Origin: Bactericera cockerelli
Taxonomy: Eukaryota > Arthropoda > Insecta > Hemiptera > Triozidae
DNA: 64,000 nucleotides
Direction: 5' to 3'
NCBI GenBank assembly: GCA_024516035.1
Contig: CM044959.1
Location: forward strand, 11,467,588-11,531,587
Positions 41,214-51,542 of this stretch are shown piece by piece. The position numbers and the translations under genes are program-made. Within the stretch, counting starts at the first letter, position 1; the number at the start of each line of letters is the position of its first letter. The notes under the pieces were generated by a model, which was not told where the DNA came from, searched no databases, and worked only from the letters and a program-made list of their open reading frames with translations.

Positions 41214-41544
41214 CCTCCCGCCACCCCAAAAAGTTTCCCGTGTTCAACAGAAAAAAGGGTTCTTGATTGACCCTACGAGTCTGGTCTGCAAAAACGTGAA
41301 GAAACCATTTTGGCGGAAGAGGGCCAAGCAAACGGGGTAGGTCTGAATTTTTCAGCAGGACGAATGTTCTCTCCTTTTCGGCTACGTTTCATTTCATCGG
41401 AGAGCTTTCTCAGGAAACCCAGGAGTGCAGAGAACTCTTCATTTATGTCTGGTGCTTCCTCCATAGATACCAGGTAGATGAACCAACCTCAATCCTCCAG
41501 TTAGCTTCATCGCTGGCTGGCTGGCTGAAGACCATAATATTAAT
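41214..41544. other. No firm gene; 63-codon frame of unknown nature
   Basis: A minus-strand frame at 41273-41464 has varied, non-repetitive composition (INEEFSALLGFLRKLSDEM is amphipathic). I recognise no family, and there is no splice or tail evidence. It could be a retroelement gag crumb. Confidence 0.25.
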
Positions 41545-41670
41545 ATCACTCTTTAGATGGAGAGGTAAGCATCAGGCGAGGTTAATGCTCAAAGAACACA
41601 ACGGATCCACGCTGACCAACTCGGATTACCAGACTGCGCGTTTAACTCACTTGACTACCAGTCGTATGGA
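41545..41670 (-). mobile_element. SINE-D fragment, middle deleted
   Basis: ACTCTTTAGATGGAGAGGTA, GGCGAGGTTAATGCTCAAAG, then jumps to AACGGATCCACGCTG and 'gattaccagactgcgcg' of the head. Confidence 0.65.
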
Positions 41671-42265
41671 ACCGTCCCTCATATAAGTAACAAATAAAAA
41701 AAACAACGGATAGAGCAACCGATGCAATCTCCTATCAGCACGAACTTTCCCCCCTTCACACAATGACGGGGAGTATTGTTTAAATATTTAATATTTTTAT
41801 TTGCGGGTACGATTCTATCTACTTTTTCACCTTACATTTTAAATTTTCCCATTTTCCTCACGAAGATTGGAGAGGAGAAAGAGGAAGAGAAGGAAGGAGA
41901 GGAGGAGGAGAAAGAGGTGGAGGAGGAAGAGAGAAGGAGGATAGGAAAAGAAAGGGAAGATAAAAGAGTCGAGAGTTTTATTCAATTTGTTTCTTCTATT
42001 TTTCGTCAGGTTTTATGTCTTCATTCAGGGACTGGCTGAATTATACATTTCGACGAGGAAAGCGGTGGTGGATTGGGTCTGAAAAGAGGTAGAGGTAGTA
42101 CAAGCGGCAATTATTATATTATTATGTATCAATATCATTTTTATTTATTATTTTTTTATTAATGTTTTTCTGTACAAATAAATAATAGTATGTGAATAAA
42201 CACAATGTAACAACACAAAATACATAACGTATTTTCAACACAATGAATTTCATTTGTATTCATAT
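41671..42265. other. No gene; GGA/GAA-rich tract 41866-41950
   Basis: Purine-rich tract explains the Glu-rich 87-aa frame. Confidence 0.6.
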
Positions 42266-42450
42266 CTGCCTCGGTAGCTCATGGTAAGGTATCTGACTTG
42301 TAATACCGAGGTCGCGGGTTCAAAACCCATCCGGAACATGACAAGTTACCTTCCCATTTGTAATTTTGACCACATAAAATACGTCTGGCTTACCGCTGGA
42401 ATAATGGACTCAATAGTCCGAGCAGTTTAATTGAGTATAATTGTGAGTTG
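42266..42450 (+). mobile_element. SINE-E-related copy with Thr(TGT)-like head
   Basis: CTGCCTCGGTAGCTCATGG, CTGACTTGTAATACCGAGG, TCGCGGGTTCAAAACCC, then the SINE-E body (ACATGACAAGTTACC, 'cttaccgctggaataatgg'). Confidence 0.7.
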
Positions 42451-42769
42451 CCAAAATGAAATGCCAAAAATAATTGTATCAGTAAATGAGCCAAGGAGCA
42501 TTTTCTTTTTTTTAAAAAACTTTTTTTGATGGTTTTAGGTAATACAATTAAATTTAGCATTTATGTCACGGAGAAAGAAGATTTCACTTTTCTTGAGATA
42601 TTTTTAAGACGGCAAACGAACTCATCTGATTTTGACATTAGACAATCTTGCGGAAAAAATCTTGAGAAAAACGAAAAAAAAAAACTAAACTAAAAAGGTT
42701 CGCAAAAAGAGAATTGTGAGACATTAAACATTGTCAGAAACATAAGTTCTCTTTTCTTGAGAATAGGAA
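42451..42769. other. No recognised feature
   Basis: AT-rich. Confidence 0.5.
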
Positions 42770-43105
42770 AGAGGGGGGAGAGAGACTGGAGGAGGAGGAG
42801 AGTGGGGACGAGGAGGAAGAGGAGGAGGAGGAGGAAAAATGGAGAGGGATAATGGAGGAGGAGAGTGGGAAGGAGGAGGAAGGATGGAGAGAAGGAGGAG
42901 AGGGGAGGAGAAGGAGAGGAGGAGAGGGAGAGGAGAGAAGAGAAGGAGGGAGGAGGAGGGAAGGGAGAAGGGGAGAGGAGATAGGAAGATGGAGGAGAAG
43001 GAGAAAGAGAGGAGAATGAGAGGATGGGGGAGAGGAGGAGGGGGAGAAGAAGAAAGTGGGATGAGGAGGGAAGGAGGAAAAATGGGAGGGAGGAGGAAAT
43101 GATAA
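42770..43105. repeat. GGA/GAGGAG-rich purine tract
   Basis: Over 300 bases almost without pyrimidines on the plus strand. The overlapping Ser/Pro/Leu-rich frames (157 and 167 aa, minus) and the Arg/Gly/Glu frame (plus) are repeat translations. Confidence 0.95.
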
Positions 43106-43519
43106 GGAGACTTTGAATGAGACGGTTTTTATGTTTAGTCCTGATAAGAGAAATAAGGACTCTGCTAGGAGAAAATAACGAGCAAAAAGACAACTACATA
43201 CATACACCTATAATGTAAGTAATATTTAAAATAGATAAATCTATATTTCTATAATAATGTACAACATATTATTATAATATAATTATGCTGCACAATTAGT
43301 GTACAAACACGATTACTCTACTTTGGCTATTATTGTATTCATTTTTTTCATTTTTCCGGACGTTTTTACTCTGGTTTTGTCTATAATAATTAAAGAACAT
43401 TGTATGAATTACAAACAGAATCAACTAGGTAGTTGTTTTTTAAAACTTATTTTTCCTTGTTAAAGTGCTTTACCAACAACAAAAAAACTTATTTTCTATT
43501 TAGAAGTGGTAGACTAAGA
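43106..43519. other. No recognised feature
   Basis: AT-rich; short similarity to MITE-F interior near 43334-43376. Confidence 0.4.
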
Positions 43520-43650
43520 GACAAATTATAAAATAGGATTAACCAGACAAATGTCCCTTAACTTAGGCAATATTGTGCTCTTCTGATTGGTGGAAACTTC
43601 TACATAAGGGGCGTGTCTGGCTTATTTTACCTGATTACCTTCTAACGATA
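43520..43650. mobile_element. MITE-K, diverged
   Basis: GACAAATTATAAAATAGGAT at the left, 'ctgattggtggaaacttc' in the centre and GTGTCTGGCTTATTTTACC at the right; the right terminus is lost. Confidence 0.5.
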
Positions 43651-43779
43651 ACTACGAGTTTAGGTACCTAACAGCCTTCTAGCACTAAAGTTATGTTACA
43701 CTGCCAAGCCCAATACTTTCTCGTGATTGGTTCACAGTTGTCATTAATACTTTGAGTTAACTACACAGATTCGCTGCAA

Positions 43780-43860
43780 TGATTTTTTTTTTCACACTTG
43801 AGATTCAAACCTCCAGTTTACGAGTCCGTGCCTTATCGAGCAAACTACCGAGGTCCATAG
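43780..43860 (-). mobile_element. SINE-C head fragment
   Basis: CTTGAGATTCAAACCTCCAG, TTTACGAGTCCGTGCC and CTACCGAGGTCC in reverse. Confidence 0.6.
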
Positions 43861-44250
43861 CACTAATGACGAGCTAGTAATCCTTGTATTAGATAATAAT
43901 AATATAAATATGTACTCATCCAAAATGTAAACTGGAAGTCCCTAGTGACCTAGCTTGCATCAGCATCAGCTGTCCAGAAAAACTTGACAGGTTTTATCCG
44001 GAAGCTAAACGTGTCAAACAAATATCGAAACAAGAACAATACAGATTGTTTATGGTCAGACTATACCGGTTTTATTGATGCACAAATTTAATAACTAATA
44101 AAAATTTAATAATCTTTAGTCTGGTTATCAAGTGGTTAAGGCGCTAGTCTGGCAATACAGGTAGTTCAGGGATTAATGCTTTATTAGATTTCATAATATT
44201 ATTATTTTATTATTATTATTAGATAACATAATGACATAATAAACAAAACA
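43861..44250. other. Unassigned; SINE-D head crumb and a short coding-like frame
   Basis: 44119-44177 matches the SINE-D head (TATCAAGTGGTTAAGGCGCT, AGTCTGGCAATACAGG). A plus-strand frame at about 43940-44076 (KLDRFYPEAKRVKQISKQE) looks protein-like but has no recognised relative. Confidence 0.35.
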
Positions 44251-44430
44251 AAAGGCGGCACTCTGAGAATGCAGAGGGTTCGAAACCCAGCCGGGACATG
44301 ACAAGTTCTGTTATCCTCCCATTTGGGATTTTTACCACATAATAATACGTCTTGGGCTTACTGCTAGAGAAATGGGACTTGATAGTCGTAATCGGGCAGT
44401 TTAAATAAGGCGATATTATTATTATTTATT
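44251..44430 (+). mobile_element. SINE-E copy
   Basis: AAGGCGGCACTCTGAGAATG, GGGTTCGAAACCCAGCCGGG, 'cccatttgggatttttacca', TAATACGTCTTGGGCTTAC, GCGATATTATTATTATT. Head 5' truncated. Confidence 0.85.
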
Positions 44431-44440
44431 GTTCACCGTG

Positions 44441-44664
44441 TGCATTAGTAGTTTAGTGGTTAAAGCGCTAGTCTGGCAATCCAAGTAGCGTAGGGATCCG
44501 TAGGTTCAAATCCCACCCAGTACATGAATTTTTCCTCATAAATTTGAGTTTGTGACCACATAGTAATAAGTAATAAGACTCTGAGGGTTAGGTGGTAGAA
44601 AATGCTTTGAGCATTAACCTCGCCTGGTGGTTATCTTCCACTAAAGAGTGTCATTATAATTATT
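44441..44664 (+). mobile_element. SINE-D copy
   Basis: 'gtagtttagtggttaaagcg', CTAGTCTGGCAATCCAAGTA, GCGTAGGGATCCG, GGTTCAAATCCCACCCAG, body and 3' CCACTAAAGAGTGTCATTAT. Directly abuts an inverted SINE-D. Confidence 0.88.
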
Positions 44665-45026
44665 TAGTGGAAGGTAACCACTAAACGAGGTTATTGCGTA
44701 GTGTGTTTTCTACCACCTAACACTCAGGGTTTTATTCTCATCGTACTACTATATGGTAACATACTCAAATACTTTCCTTATTATAGGATAGGGAAAGTAA
44801 AAACGTCGAGAAATATGAAAAAATTGAAATCGGAGTAAAAAAATATTTATTTTTATTTTTACATAAACGAACACAATACTTTCGATTTATAATATGTATT
44901 AGAAATTGTCGGAAGTAATATGAGGAAAAATTCTTGTACTGGGTGGGATTCGAAACAACGGATTCCTACGCTACCTGATGGATTATCAGACCAGCGCCTT
45001 AACCACTTGACTACCAAATCTACCAA
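44665..45026 (-). mobile_element. SINE-D copy interrupted by a MITE-F
   Basis: Starts TAGTGGAAGGTAACCAC and ends with the head TAACCACTTGACTACC in reverse; 44769-44919 is foreign. With 44441-44664 it makes an inverted SINE pair. Confidence 0.82.
44769..44919. mobile_element. MITE-F, short internally deleted copy
   Basis: The two family hairpins stand about 90 bases apart: ACTTTCCTTATTATAGG.. at the left and GAAATTGTCGGAAGTA at the right. The SINE-D text on each side joins cleanly across it, which defines both ends; AAT is present at both junctions as a possible target duplication. Confidence 0.75.
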
Positions 45027-45086
45027 TGCACGATGGGTACATTACTACATACACTCTATGTCCCAATACTATTTCTTGTACAATAG

Positions 45087-45619
45087 ATCCGCCAAAAATA
45101 CACTTCGTGTGCAAAAGACACCAAGAAAATTAGAATCCTTCAAAAACAATTACCTCAAAAAGAAGTGCCTAAAAAGGAACTGATATCAGATGAATGCCAA
45201 GTTCTCCTAAACTGAAAATCATTTGCCCATGGCAGAAAGGAGTCTCAAGCACAGAAATCAAACTGAGGATTGGACATGACATTTCCCATTATTCTGCTAT
45301 TTACCAACGCTAAAAGTTAACATTAAAAAACTTGGCAAGTTTCAAAAATTAGAAAAATGCTTTGAACTTGCCAAGATTTTTAATGTTAACTTTTAGCGTT
45401 GGTAAATAGCAGAATAATGGGAAATGTCATGTCCAATCCTCAGTTTGATTTCTGTGCTTGAGACTCCTTTCTGCCATGGGCAAATGATTTTCAGTTTAGG
45501 AGAACTTGGCATTCATTTGATATCAGTTCCTTTTTAGGCACTTCTTTTTGAGGTAATTGTTTTTGAAGGATTCTAATTTTCTTGGTGTCTTTTGCACACG
45601 AAGTGTATTTTTGGCGGAT
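45087..45619. repeat. Near-perfect palindrome, ~255-bp arms, ~22-base loop
   Basis: 45087-45343 and 45366-45619 are reverse complements with only a few differences. Outer ends ATCCGCCAAAAATACACTTC / GAAGTGTATTTTTGGCGGAT; inner ends AACTTGGCAAGTT / AACTTGCCAAG. The left arm duplicates part of the minus-strand frame at 45491-45715. Confidence 0.9.
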
Positions 45620-45715
45620 ATCAGATATTTTTTGTTGGTTACATTTTTTGCAACATTCTAAATCAACTGACATTTCTCCATCGTATGTAAGTAAAGTTCG
45701 TTCTTTCTGCCGCAC
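45491..45715 (-). pseudogene. Unidentified coding-like fragment, possibly from a transposase
   Basis: 74-codon minus-strand frame. It has CCKKCNQQK, then a Lys/Gln-rich stretch that could be coiled coil (KIRILQKQLPQKEVPKK). Cys-rich text followed by a coiled coil occurs after the THAP domain in P-element-like proteins, but the THAP residues are not visible, so that identity is a guess. Its upstream side is interrupted by the element at 45782-46800; the inner half lies in the palindrome and is therefore present twice in opposite orientation. Confidence 0.35.
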
Positions 45716-45781
45716 CCTGTCTAACCAATTACCTTTGGATTTACCGATGTACCTATCACAGGGAAACTATGAGGTATAATA

Positions 45782-46800
45782 TACAGGGTGTCCCGTATAC
45801 AGATGCAAATATTTTGAGGGTAGGTTCAGCCCACCGTGAACTATCATATGAGCGAAACTTGCAGTGGGGCATTTTGCTTCGTTAAAGAGTTATGGCCAAA
45901 TCCCTGTTTTTCCCACAGGTCTAGAGGTCACTTGGATCGATGCACGTTTTCAAAGAAATGATAGCGAGTAAGTAATTTTTTACTTCATGTATGGATATCA
46001 TGCATATTTCCCTTCGAATGCAGTTGGTTGCATGAAAAAATATTGAAAGACCAGAGAGATATTTAATCATAAGTTCAATACTTTTCTAAAATTTGATTTT
46101 TCCCTTTTTTTTCCCTTTCGTGAATTTAAAGTACTTCTACAAATTACAATTCTGCGTATCACTAGTTAAAAAAATACCCTCTGCTATTTTCTTTCAATAA
46201 ATTCCAAGTTCTTCCAGACGCGTGAAGGAACGGATGAGATACGACCTATTAAACGACACCAGAAGGAGAGAAACACATCTTTCAAATTTTGAATCTGGGT
46301 GCTATTGCATTTTGAAGAACACTAGATAGAAGCGGTCTGTGTGACCATTTTTGTGCCAACTGCAAGTTATAAATGAAAATTTTCTGAGTACAAATAGTTC
46401 TATTAACCAACTATATCAATCAAATCTAATAATTAAAATAACGAGACGATCAATTTGTTCGGTGGAAGAGAAAGCCACAAGCTTTAACCTCTAGAAAAAT
46501 ATTGAACTTATGATTAAATATCTCTCTGGTCTTTCAATATTTTTTCATGCAACCAACTGCATTCGAAGGGAAATATGCATGATTATCCATACATGAAGTA
46601 AAAAAATTACTTACTGGCTATCATTTCTTTGAAAACGTGCATCGATCCAAGTGACCTCTAGACCTGTGGGAAAAACAGGGATTTGGCCTTAACTCTTTAA
46701 CGAAACAAAATGGCCCACTGCAAGTTTCGCTCATATGATAGTTCACGGTGGGCTAAACCTACCCTCAAAATATTTGCTTCTGTATACGGGACACCCTGTA
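45782..46800. mobile_element. DNA transposon derivative with ~306-bp inverted repeats
   Basis: 45782-46087 and 46493-46800 are reverse complements with few changes; ends TACAGGGTGTCCCGTATAC / GTATACGGGACACCCTGTA. Flanking TA on both sides fits a TA target, though the palindromic TATA context makes the exact duplication ambiguous. The ~405-base interior has no transposase frame. The 81-aa frame at 46710 is arm sequence. Confidence 0.85.
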
Positions 46801-47361
46801 TACGTAATCACCGGGTACCTGACTCACTTTGTGGGAAGCACTTAGGAACAGTCTCCCAAAATAAAACCAATGGTATTTTTATTTGTTTGGTGCTAAATTG
46901 TTGTCAACCAGTTAAAAATTCTTCGGAATTCATACATTCGCAACCCTTAATTTGACATTAAATTACGGGGTGATATTGACGCGAGCTCTCTAATTTGGTA
47001 GGTACTATGAATTATGGAATAAAAACACATTAAAGCTGATTAAAATTAATAAGGTTCCCCTTGTTATCTAAATGTACATATATTATACAATATTTTAACT
47101 AAATGGGTCACAGATAAACTGTAGAATTTTTGACTTTCAGAGAAAATTAATTATTGATCAATTAGGAATTTCCGAACAACAGAGTGCAATTTTGTTGTAA
47201 ACCTTTCAACTAGTATACAATGAAATTAGTTTACAGAAACATAATTTTCAAGAACTTTATTTATTCCAATGAAACATATAGGTAAAACTTGATGGCAAAT
47301 CTTCTTGGGAAGTAATGAAACTTTCATTTGGATGTCGATTGTTCTAGAAATGATTTTTTTT
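46801..47361. other. No recognised gene
   Basis: 46801-46930 may be the upstream continuation of the disrupted minus-strand fragment at 45491, but no clean frame is seen. The rest is AT-rich. Confidence 0.4.
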
Positions 47362-47636
47362 TAAAAAGATGAGTGTTTCACAGCCATGAAACATGGTAGC
47401 CATGAAACAGGAGCTACTGTAGACGCTTGTGGTCTGTGTTGTAGCCTGCCCATCCCGTAGTATGCCTCCCCTCTGATGGGTGAGAAGTGACACAATACTC
47501 CCAATTACGTGCTGGGTCAACACGAGCACATCGGAAGGTATCCCTTGCAAAAAAAATTGTCAGCTCGGGGGATCGAACCCGGGACCTACCGCATGGCAAG
47601 CGAGTGCTTAACCATTGAGCTAATCGCGCGCTCGTT
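47362..47636 (-). mobile_element. SINE-I copy
   Basis: In reverse: GCGCGATTAGCTCAATGGTT, AAGCACTCGCTTGCCATGCG, GTAGGTCCCGGGTTCGATCC, then GGGATACCTTCCGATGTGCT, GTGTTGACCCAGCACG and GGCTGTGAAACACTCATC. It has a 'gtagccatgaaaca' duplication near its 3' end. Confidence 0.82.
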
Positions 47637-48480
47637 TATTTAATTCGTTTAATTTTATTGTTTCAATAATTCTATCTGCTCTACCCTGTAGAACAATAAC
47701 GCACACGCGAAGGAGTCGGTACTCGGTGGGACAAGAAGGGTATCCCTTGTTGACTATTTGAATGGAATGTTTAGTCCTTTTCTTCTAGAAACTCTGCTTT
47801 TCTATGAATACGTGGTAATGTAAAAAATTGTCAGGTACCTCGCATCCTGTTATTTCTTTCTATTCCTATTAAACAATACCTGGTCATTTTTTAAGGTCTT
47901 ATAGAGAGCTAATTGCGAACGAAGAGAAACGAACCTTTAACTCAAGCGGCACTTGTCCGTTTCTATGTAAGTATGTATGGATGATTGTAACGCGATAAAA
48001 GTTGTGATCGTAGTCCAATCGAGCTGAAACTTTCAGGCTTGTTCAAATAATACTTGGACTTTGCTGCATAGTTTTTGGACATTATGTTAAGTAACTTCGA
48101 GCTAGGCTAAAATTTGGATCGAAATGGCTTATCACGATAAAAGCTGCAATTTTCGTTCAACTGAACTGAAAATTTCAGGGTTTAGCTCTTTCATCCGTGC
48201 TTCGCAATGGTTATTGCATCATTACTTGGATTTTCCTGTGTAGTTTTTGACCACATCCTGTTAAGTAACGTCGACTTACATACTTGGCTATCAATGTACA
48301 AATTTGAAATTTCCGTATGGTGGCTTATTGACAGAACTCACATCAACCGAGTCTCGGCTTGCAAGCCTCATTGCTATAATAAGCTAAACTTTTACAAGTA
48401 AATTTGAATTTAATATTACAATACTAAAGAACCTAAAAAAGATCGAAGGAAGCCAACACCTTCATTCCATTTCATTTACG
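47637..48480. repeat. Unassigned dispersed-repeat-like DNA with two diverged ~190-bp units
   Basis: 'gataaaagttgtgatcgta', GAGCTGAAACTTTCAGG, ACTTGGACTTTGCTGCATAG and TTAAGTAACTTCGA recur diverged at about 48138-48270. The wording is typical of non-coding arthropod repeats (inference). Confidence 0.4.
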
Positions 48481-48905
48481 AGTGATATATTTCGGTACTC
48501 TGAGGTCCGATCCGAAACTCTCAAAACTTCTCAATATATTGTGCGCTACCAGTGACGTTAGGAGCTTATATCTCAAAAACCGTACATTTTTTGAAGATGG
48601 CTATTCTGACGAGGAATCATCTGCAAAGACTCAGGAGTATGTATTTAAAGTTTCAGCTCGATACAATAAATCCTTAATAGCGATTCATGTGATTACGTGA
48701 AGAGAGGTCGGTGAACTTCAAAAATCAACAAAAAGTGTTATAACTCATAAATAGTTAAAAATATATAAAAAATGTATAGAATAAAATAAGCTCAAAATGT
48801 ATCAGAGAGCCTGAATACAAAGTTTCAGCTTTCTATCTTTAGCGGTATCCGAGATATAGGTAGCGGTATCCGAGATATAGGCGATACCGCCAAAGCGCCG
48901 CCGAG
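48481..48905. repeat. Unassigned repeat-like DNA with a 21-bp duplication
   Basis: AGCGGTATCCGAGATATAGG is tandemly duplicated at about 48840-48882. The 72-aa frame at 48482-48700 is probably translation of a dispersed repeat. Confidence 0.35.
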
Positions 48906-49849
48906 TGACCGCGGAAGTTTATTTTTTGAAAACCTCGAGCTGCAAGCATTATGAACTCATAACCAAAATTTCATAATTTTAACTTGAACCATATGTCCGT
49001 GGTAAGCCGAATGCGGAAAAAAAAAAAAAAAAAAAAAAGTATGAATCTTTTACTAATTTTGGGGGTGCTCGTAAAAGCGGTTAGGGGTGTCAGAAAAAGG
49101 TCAAATAAAAAGTAGTCATCTTCTATTCGACGAGGAAAACACGAATATGAAGAAAAAAAATTAAAAAGTTTTGTCCAAGAAGGTCAAAATTACAAAGGAA
49201 AATACATACGAACTAGGTTTAGCGTAAGTATAGCACGCTCGTTTTGTTTTTCTTGGCGTTGCAAAACTAGCGTTTTGCTTGATATGAAATATACCATGCG
49301 ATACCATGGTTTAGAGGCAACAAAGGTGTTCTCAGAGGGTAAAAAGGTGTTTTTAGGGGATCAGTTCACGGGTTCTAATAAAAATTACGCCTGTGTTTGT
49401 AACAGCAATTTTTTTCCTTAAATTTTTGTTGTTGCAATTGTTTCATACAGTTTTAAACAAATAATCTATTTAGCCACGTTATGTGCTCTTTTCTCAAATG
49501 TATACTATCTATGTAGATGACGTCATGTGATGGCGACTATAAGAGGATCAGCAGTGTGTCCTGAAGGAACTTCTGGCCATCTACTCAATCCAGCCCTAAC
49601 TAAACAAGATGCAAAACAAAATATTTAGACAGATGACGTGCTAGTGTGGGAGAGGGGGACGATATAAGAGGAAAGAGGGGGGGGAGCCCTTATTTCGTGA
49701 AATCCTCAGGGACCCACCGAGAGGGATTATGATTTGAGGAATACACGACTTGAAGCAGAGAGAACCCTTGTGGATTCCTGATTAGGTTAGTTATAGCTCT
49801 TCCTCCTTCTCCTCCTACTTCTTCTTCTTCTCCTCCTTCTCTTCCTCAA
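48906..49849. other. No recognised gene
   Basis: A-run near 49017-49037; GA/G-rich patch near 49650-49685; CTT/CTC patch near 49800-49845. Confidence 0.5.
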
Positions 49850-49923
49850 TAATAATACTCTTTAGTGGAAGGTAACCACAAGGCGAGGTTAATGCTCAAA
49901 GCATTTTCTACCACCTAACCCTT
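49850..49923 (-). mobile_element. SINE-D 3' part
   Basis: ACTCTTTAGTGGAAGGTAAC, AAGGCGAGGTTAATGCTCAA, 'gcattttctaccacctaac'. It is cut after AACCCTT by a T1 tail. Confidence 0.75.
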
Positions 49924-50120
49924 TTCCTTTTCTTTTTACTATTTATCAATATCCTCCTCTTCCTAAAACATAAAAGTAGGCACATGTTCAAACACAAGAT
50001 AAAAATTAATTTACAAATTTAAGAACAATATAAACAAGAAAAAGGTGAACATCATCGATAAAATTTATCAGATTCCCTAACTCAAGGGCTGGGTTATCGC
50101 TCCTGGCAACCTCTTCCACC
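49924..50120 (-). mobile_element. LINE tail T1 copy inside SINE-D
   Basis: Ends (in plus reading) GGCAACCTCTTCCACCC as at 13113; AACCCTT occurs on both sides (about 49917-49923 and 50121-50128), a 7-bp target duplication. Confidence 0.6.
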
Positions 50121-50631
50121 CAACCCTTATTCTTCATCTTTTTATTCATGGTCATTATCTTTTCCTGTCTCTTTTCTTTCAATTTTTCCCCACTCCTCCT
50201 CTTCTTTCATTCTTCGTTTTCATTATGATCTTGTTGTTCTTCTTTTTCTCATTCTTCAATTTGTGTTGTTCTTCTTCCTCCTATATCTTCATTTCCTTAT
50301 GTTTCTTCGTTTACATTTACTCCTTACTCCTCTTTTCCTCCTCCTCCTCTCTCTCCCCTTTTTCTCCCTCGCTCCTCTCTTCATCCCTCTTTCTATCATA
50401 CACTCTGGCACACACCTATATCCACCCCCTCTCTCTGTTCTCTCCAATATCCTTTCCCCACTCTCCCTCTCTCTCTCGCTCTTGTGCTTTTAATATTTGT
50501 TTACTTTTCTAATAATATAAATTTTGTTTTCTCCTTAAAAGCCACAATATTAGAGCTGTACATGGCAATGATCCTCTTTTCATCTCTCTGTTGCAAATCA
50601 TTGCAATTCTTCTTCTTTTACATTGTCTTTC
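50121..50631. other. No gene; CT-rich tract 50240-50495
   Basis: Pyrimidine-rich DNA explains the hydrophobic/Ser-rich 76-aa and 95-aa frames. Confidence 0.6.
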
Positions 50632-50840
50632 CCAAACATACTTGGGGTCAGCATTGTTCAATCTCATGATTGAGGTTGGTTGGTTATGGCTCATTTTTAC
50701 GGCCGGGTGAGCTTTCTAACACCAACTATTCTATTTGATTTAACGTCCTTATTACGACGCGGGTTTTACCCACCATTCACTGGGAATCGTAATAGCTACC
50801 CACATTAACCTCACTCAGACTGGGTAGGGCCAGAAATACC
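50632..50840 (-). mobile_element. SINE-A 3' half
   Basis: GGGGTCAGCATTGTTCAATC, 'gattgaggttggttggtta', ACACCAACTATTCTATTTGA, ACGCGGGTTTTACCCACCAT and ACCTCACTCAGACTGGGTAG in reverse orientation. Confidence 0.75.
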
Positions 50841-50865
50841 TTATTTCTAGATGCAATTCTATATT

Positions 50866-50941
50866 CTTACTGCTGGAATAATGGGACTTTAAGAGTCTTA
50901 ATCGGGCAGTATAAATTAATGCGGCGATATTATTATTATTA
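50866..50941 (+). mobile_element. SINE-E 3' end
   Basis: TTACTGCTGGAATAATGGGA, TCTTAATCGGGCAGTATAAA, GCGATATTATTATTATT. Confidence 0.75.
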
Positions 50942-51087
50942 TACATTTTTACCTAGCTTCATGTGTATTATATAGATATAAGAGGTTTTGTCAAGATTGG
51001 GTTTTAATCGTTAAAATTAGAATATGTAGGTACTAAATTTGTAAAATGGTATTATCAAAATCATTTTGAAGAAGAAGAAAAAAGAAT

Positions 51088-51395
51088 GAAGCCACTGTAG
51101 CCGAGTGGTGTAGCGCCACGGTGACCCCAGTTCGAATCCCACCTGGGTAAGAAAATGCTACTCTGTAATTCTGATGCTTGGGGTTCCTACCTTTCTTGGG
51201 GTTCCTACCATACCTACCTTTCTTGAGGAAATATGTGTATGTTAAAAAAATCTCTTAACATAAAAATATGAGTATAATAGATACCAATGAAGCATTACCA
51301 GCGTATAAAGAAAATAATGTTGAAAAAATAGAGGCTCTCAGCGGTGCTGTGCTACCCACAAAATTATAAAAAGGTTCTTGCAAAACTACAAAGAA
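51088..51395 (+). mobile_element. SINE-G-related copy
   Basis: Head GAAGCCACTGTAGCCGAGTG, CACGGTGACCCCAGTTCG, AATCCCACCTGGGT; 'ctctgtaattctgatgcttg', TTCTTGAGGAAATATG; 3' 'gtgctacccacaaaattat'. Anticodon arm deleted; TTTCTTGGGGTTCCTACC duplicated inside. Confidence 0.65.
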
Positions 51396-51408
51396 ATCAT
51401 AATGTTTA

Positions 51409-51542
51409 GTTAGCTATCATATGATAACTTGATGTCACAACCGCACAAACTCACTTTACTAAATCTACGCTGAAACCGAGACTCGAACCACCGATCTCCA
51501 GGTTACAAGTCCGCCGCCTTATCGATGAAGCTACTGAGGTCT
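51409..51542 (-). mobile_element. SINE-C copy
   Basis: In reverse: ACCTCAGTAGCTTCATCGAT, GGACTTGTAACCTGGAGATC, GGTTCGAGTCTCGG, 'tttcagcgtagatttagta' and GTTGTGACATCAAG. Confidence 0.85.

Noticed and set aside
42690..43207. 157- and 167-aa Ser/Pro/Leu frames in two minus-strand phases, plus an Arg/Gly frame
   Set aside because: Low-complexity purine tract read in several frames at once.
45582..45779. 65-aa plus-strand frame
   Set aside because: Antisense of the minus-strand coding-like fragment at 45491-45715 and partly palindrome arm.
46710..46955. 81-aa Cys-containing frame
   Set aside because: First third is a transposon inverted repeat; the rest shows no motif.
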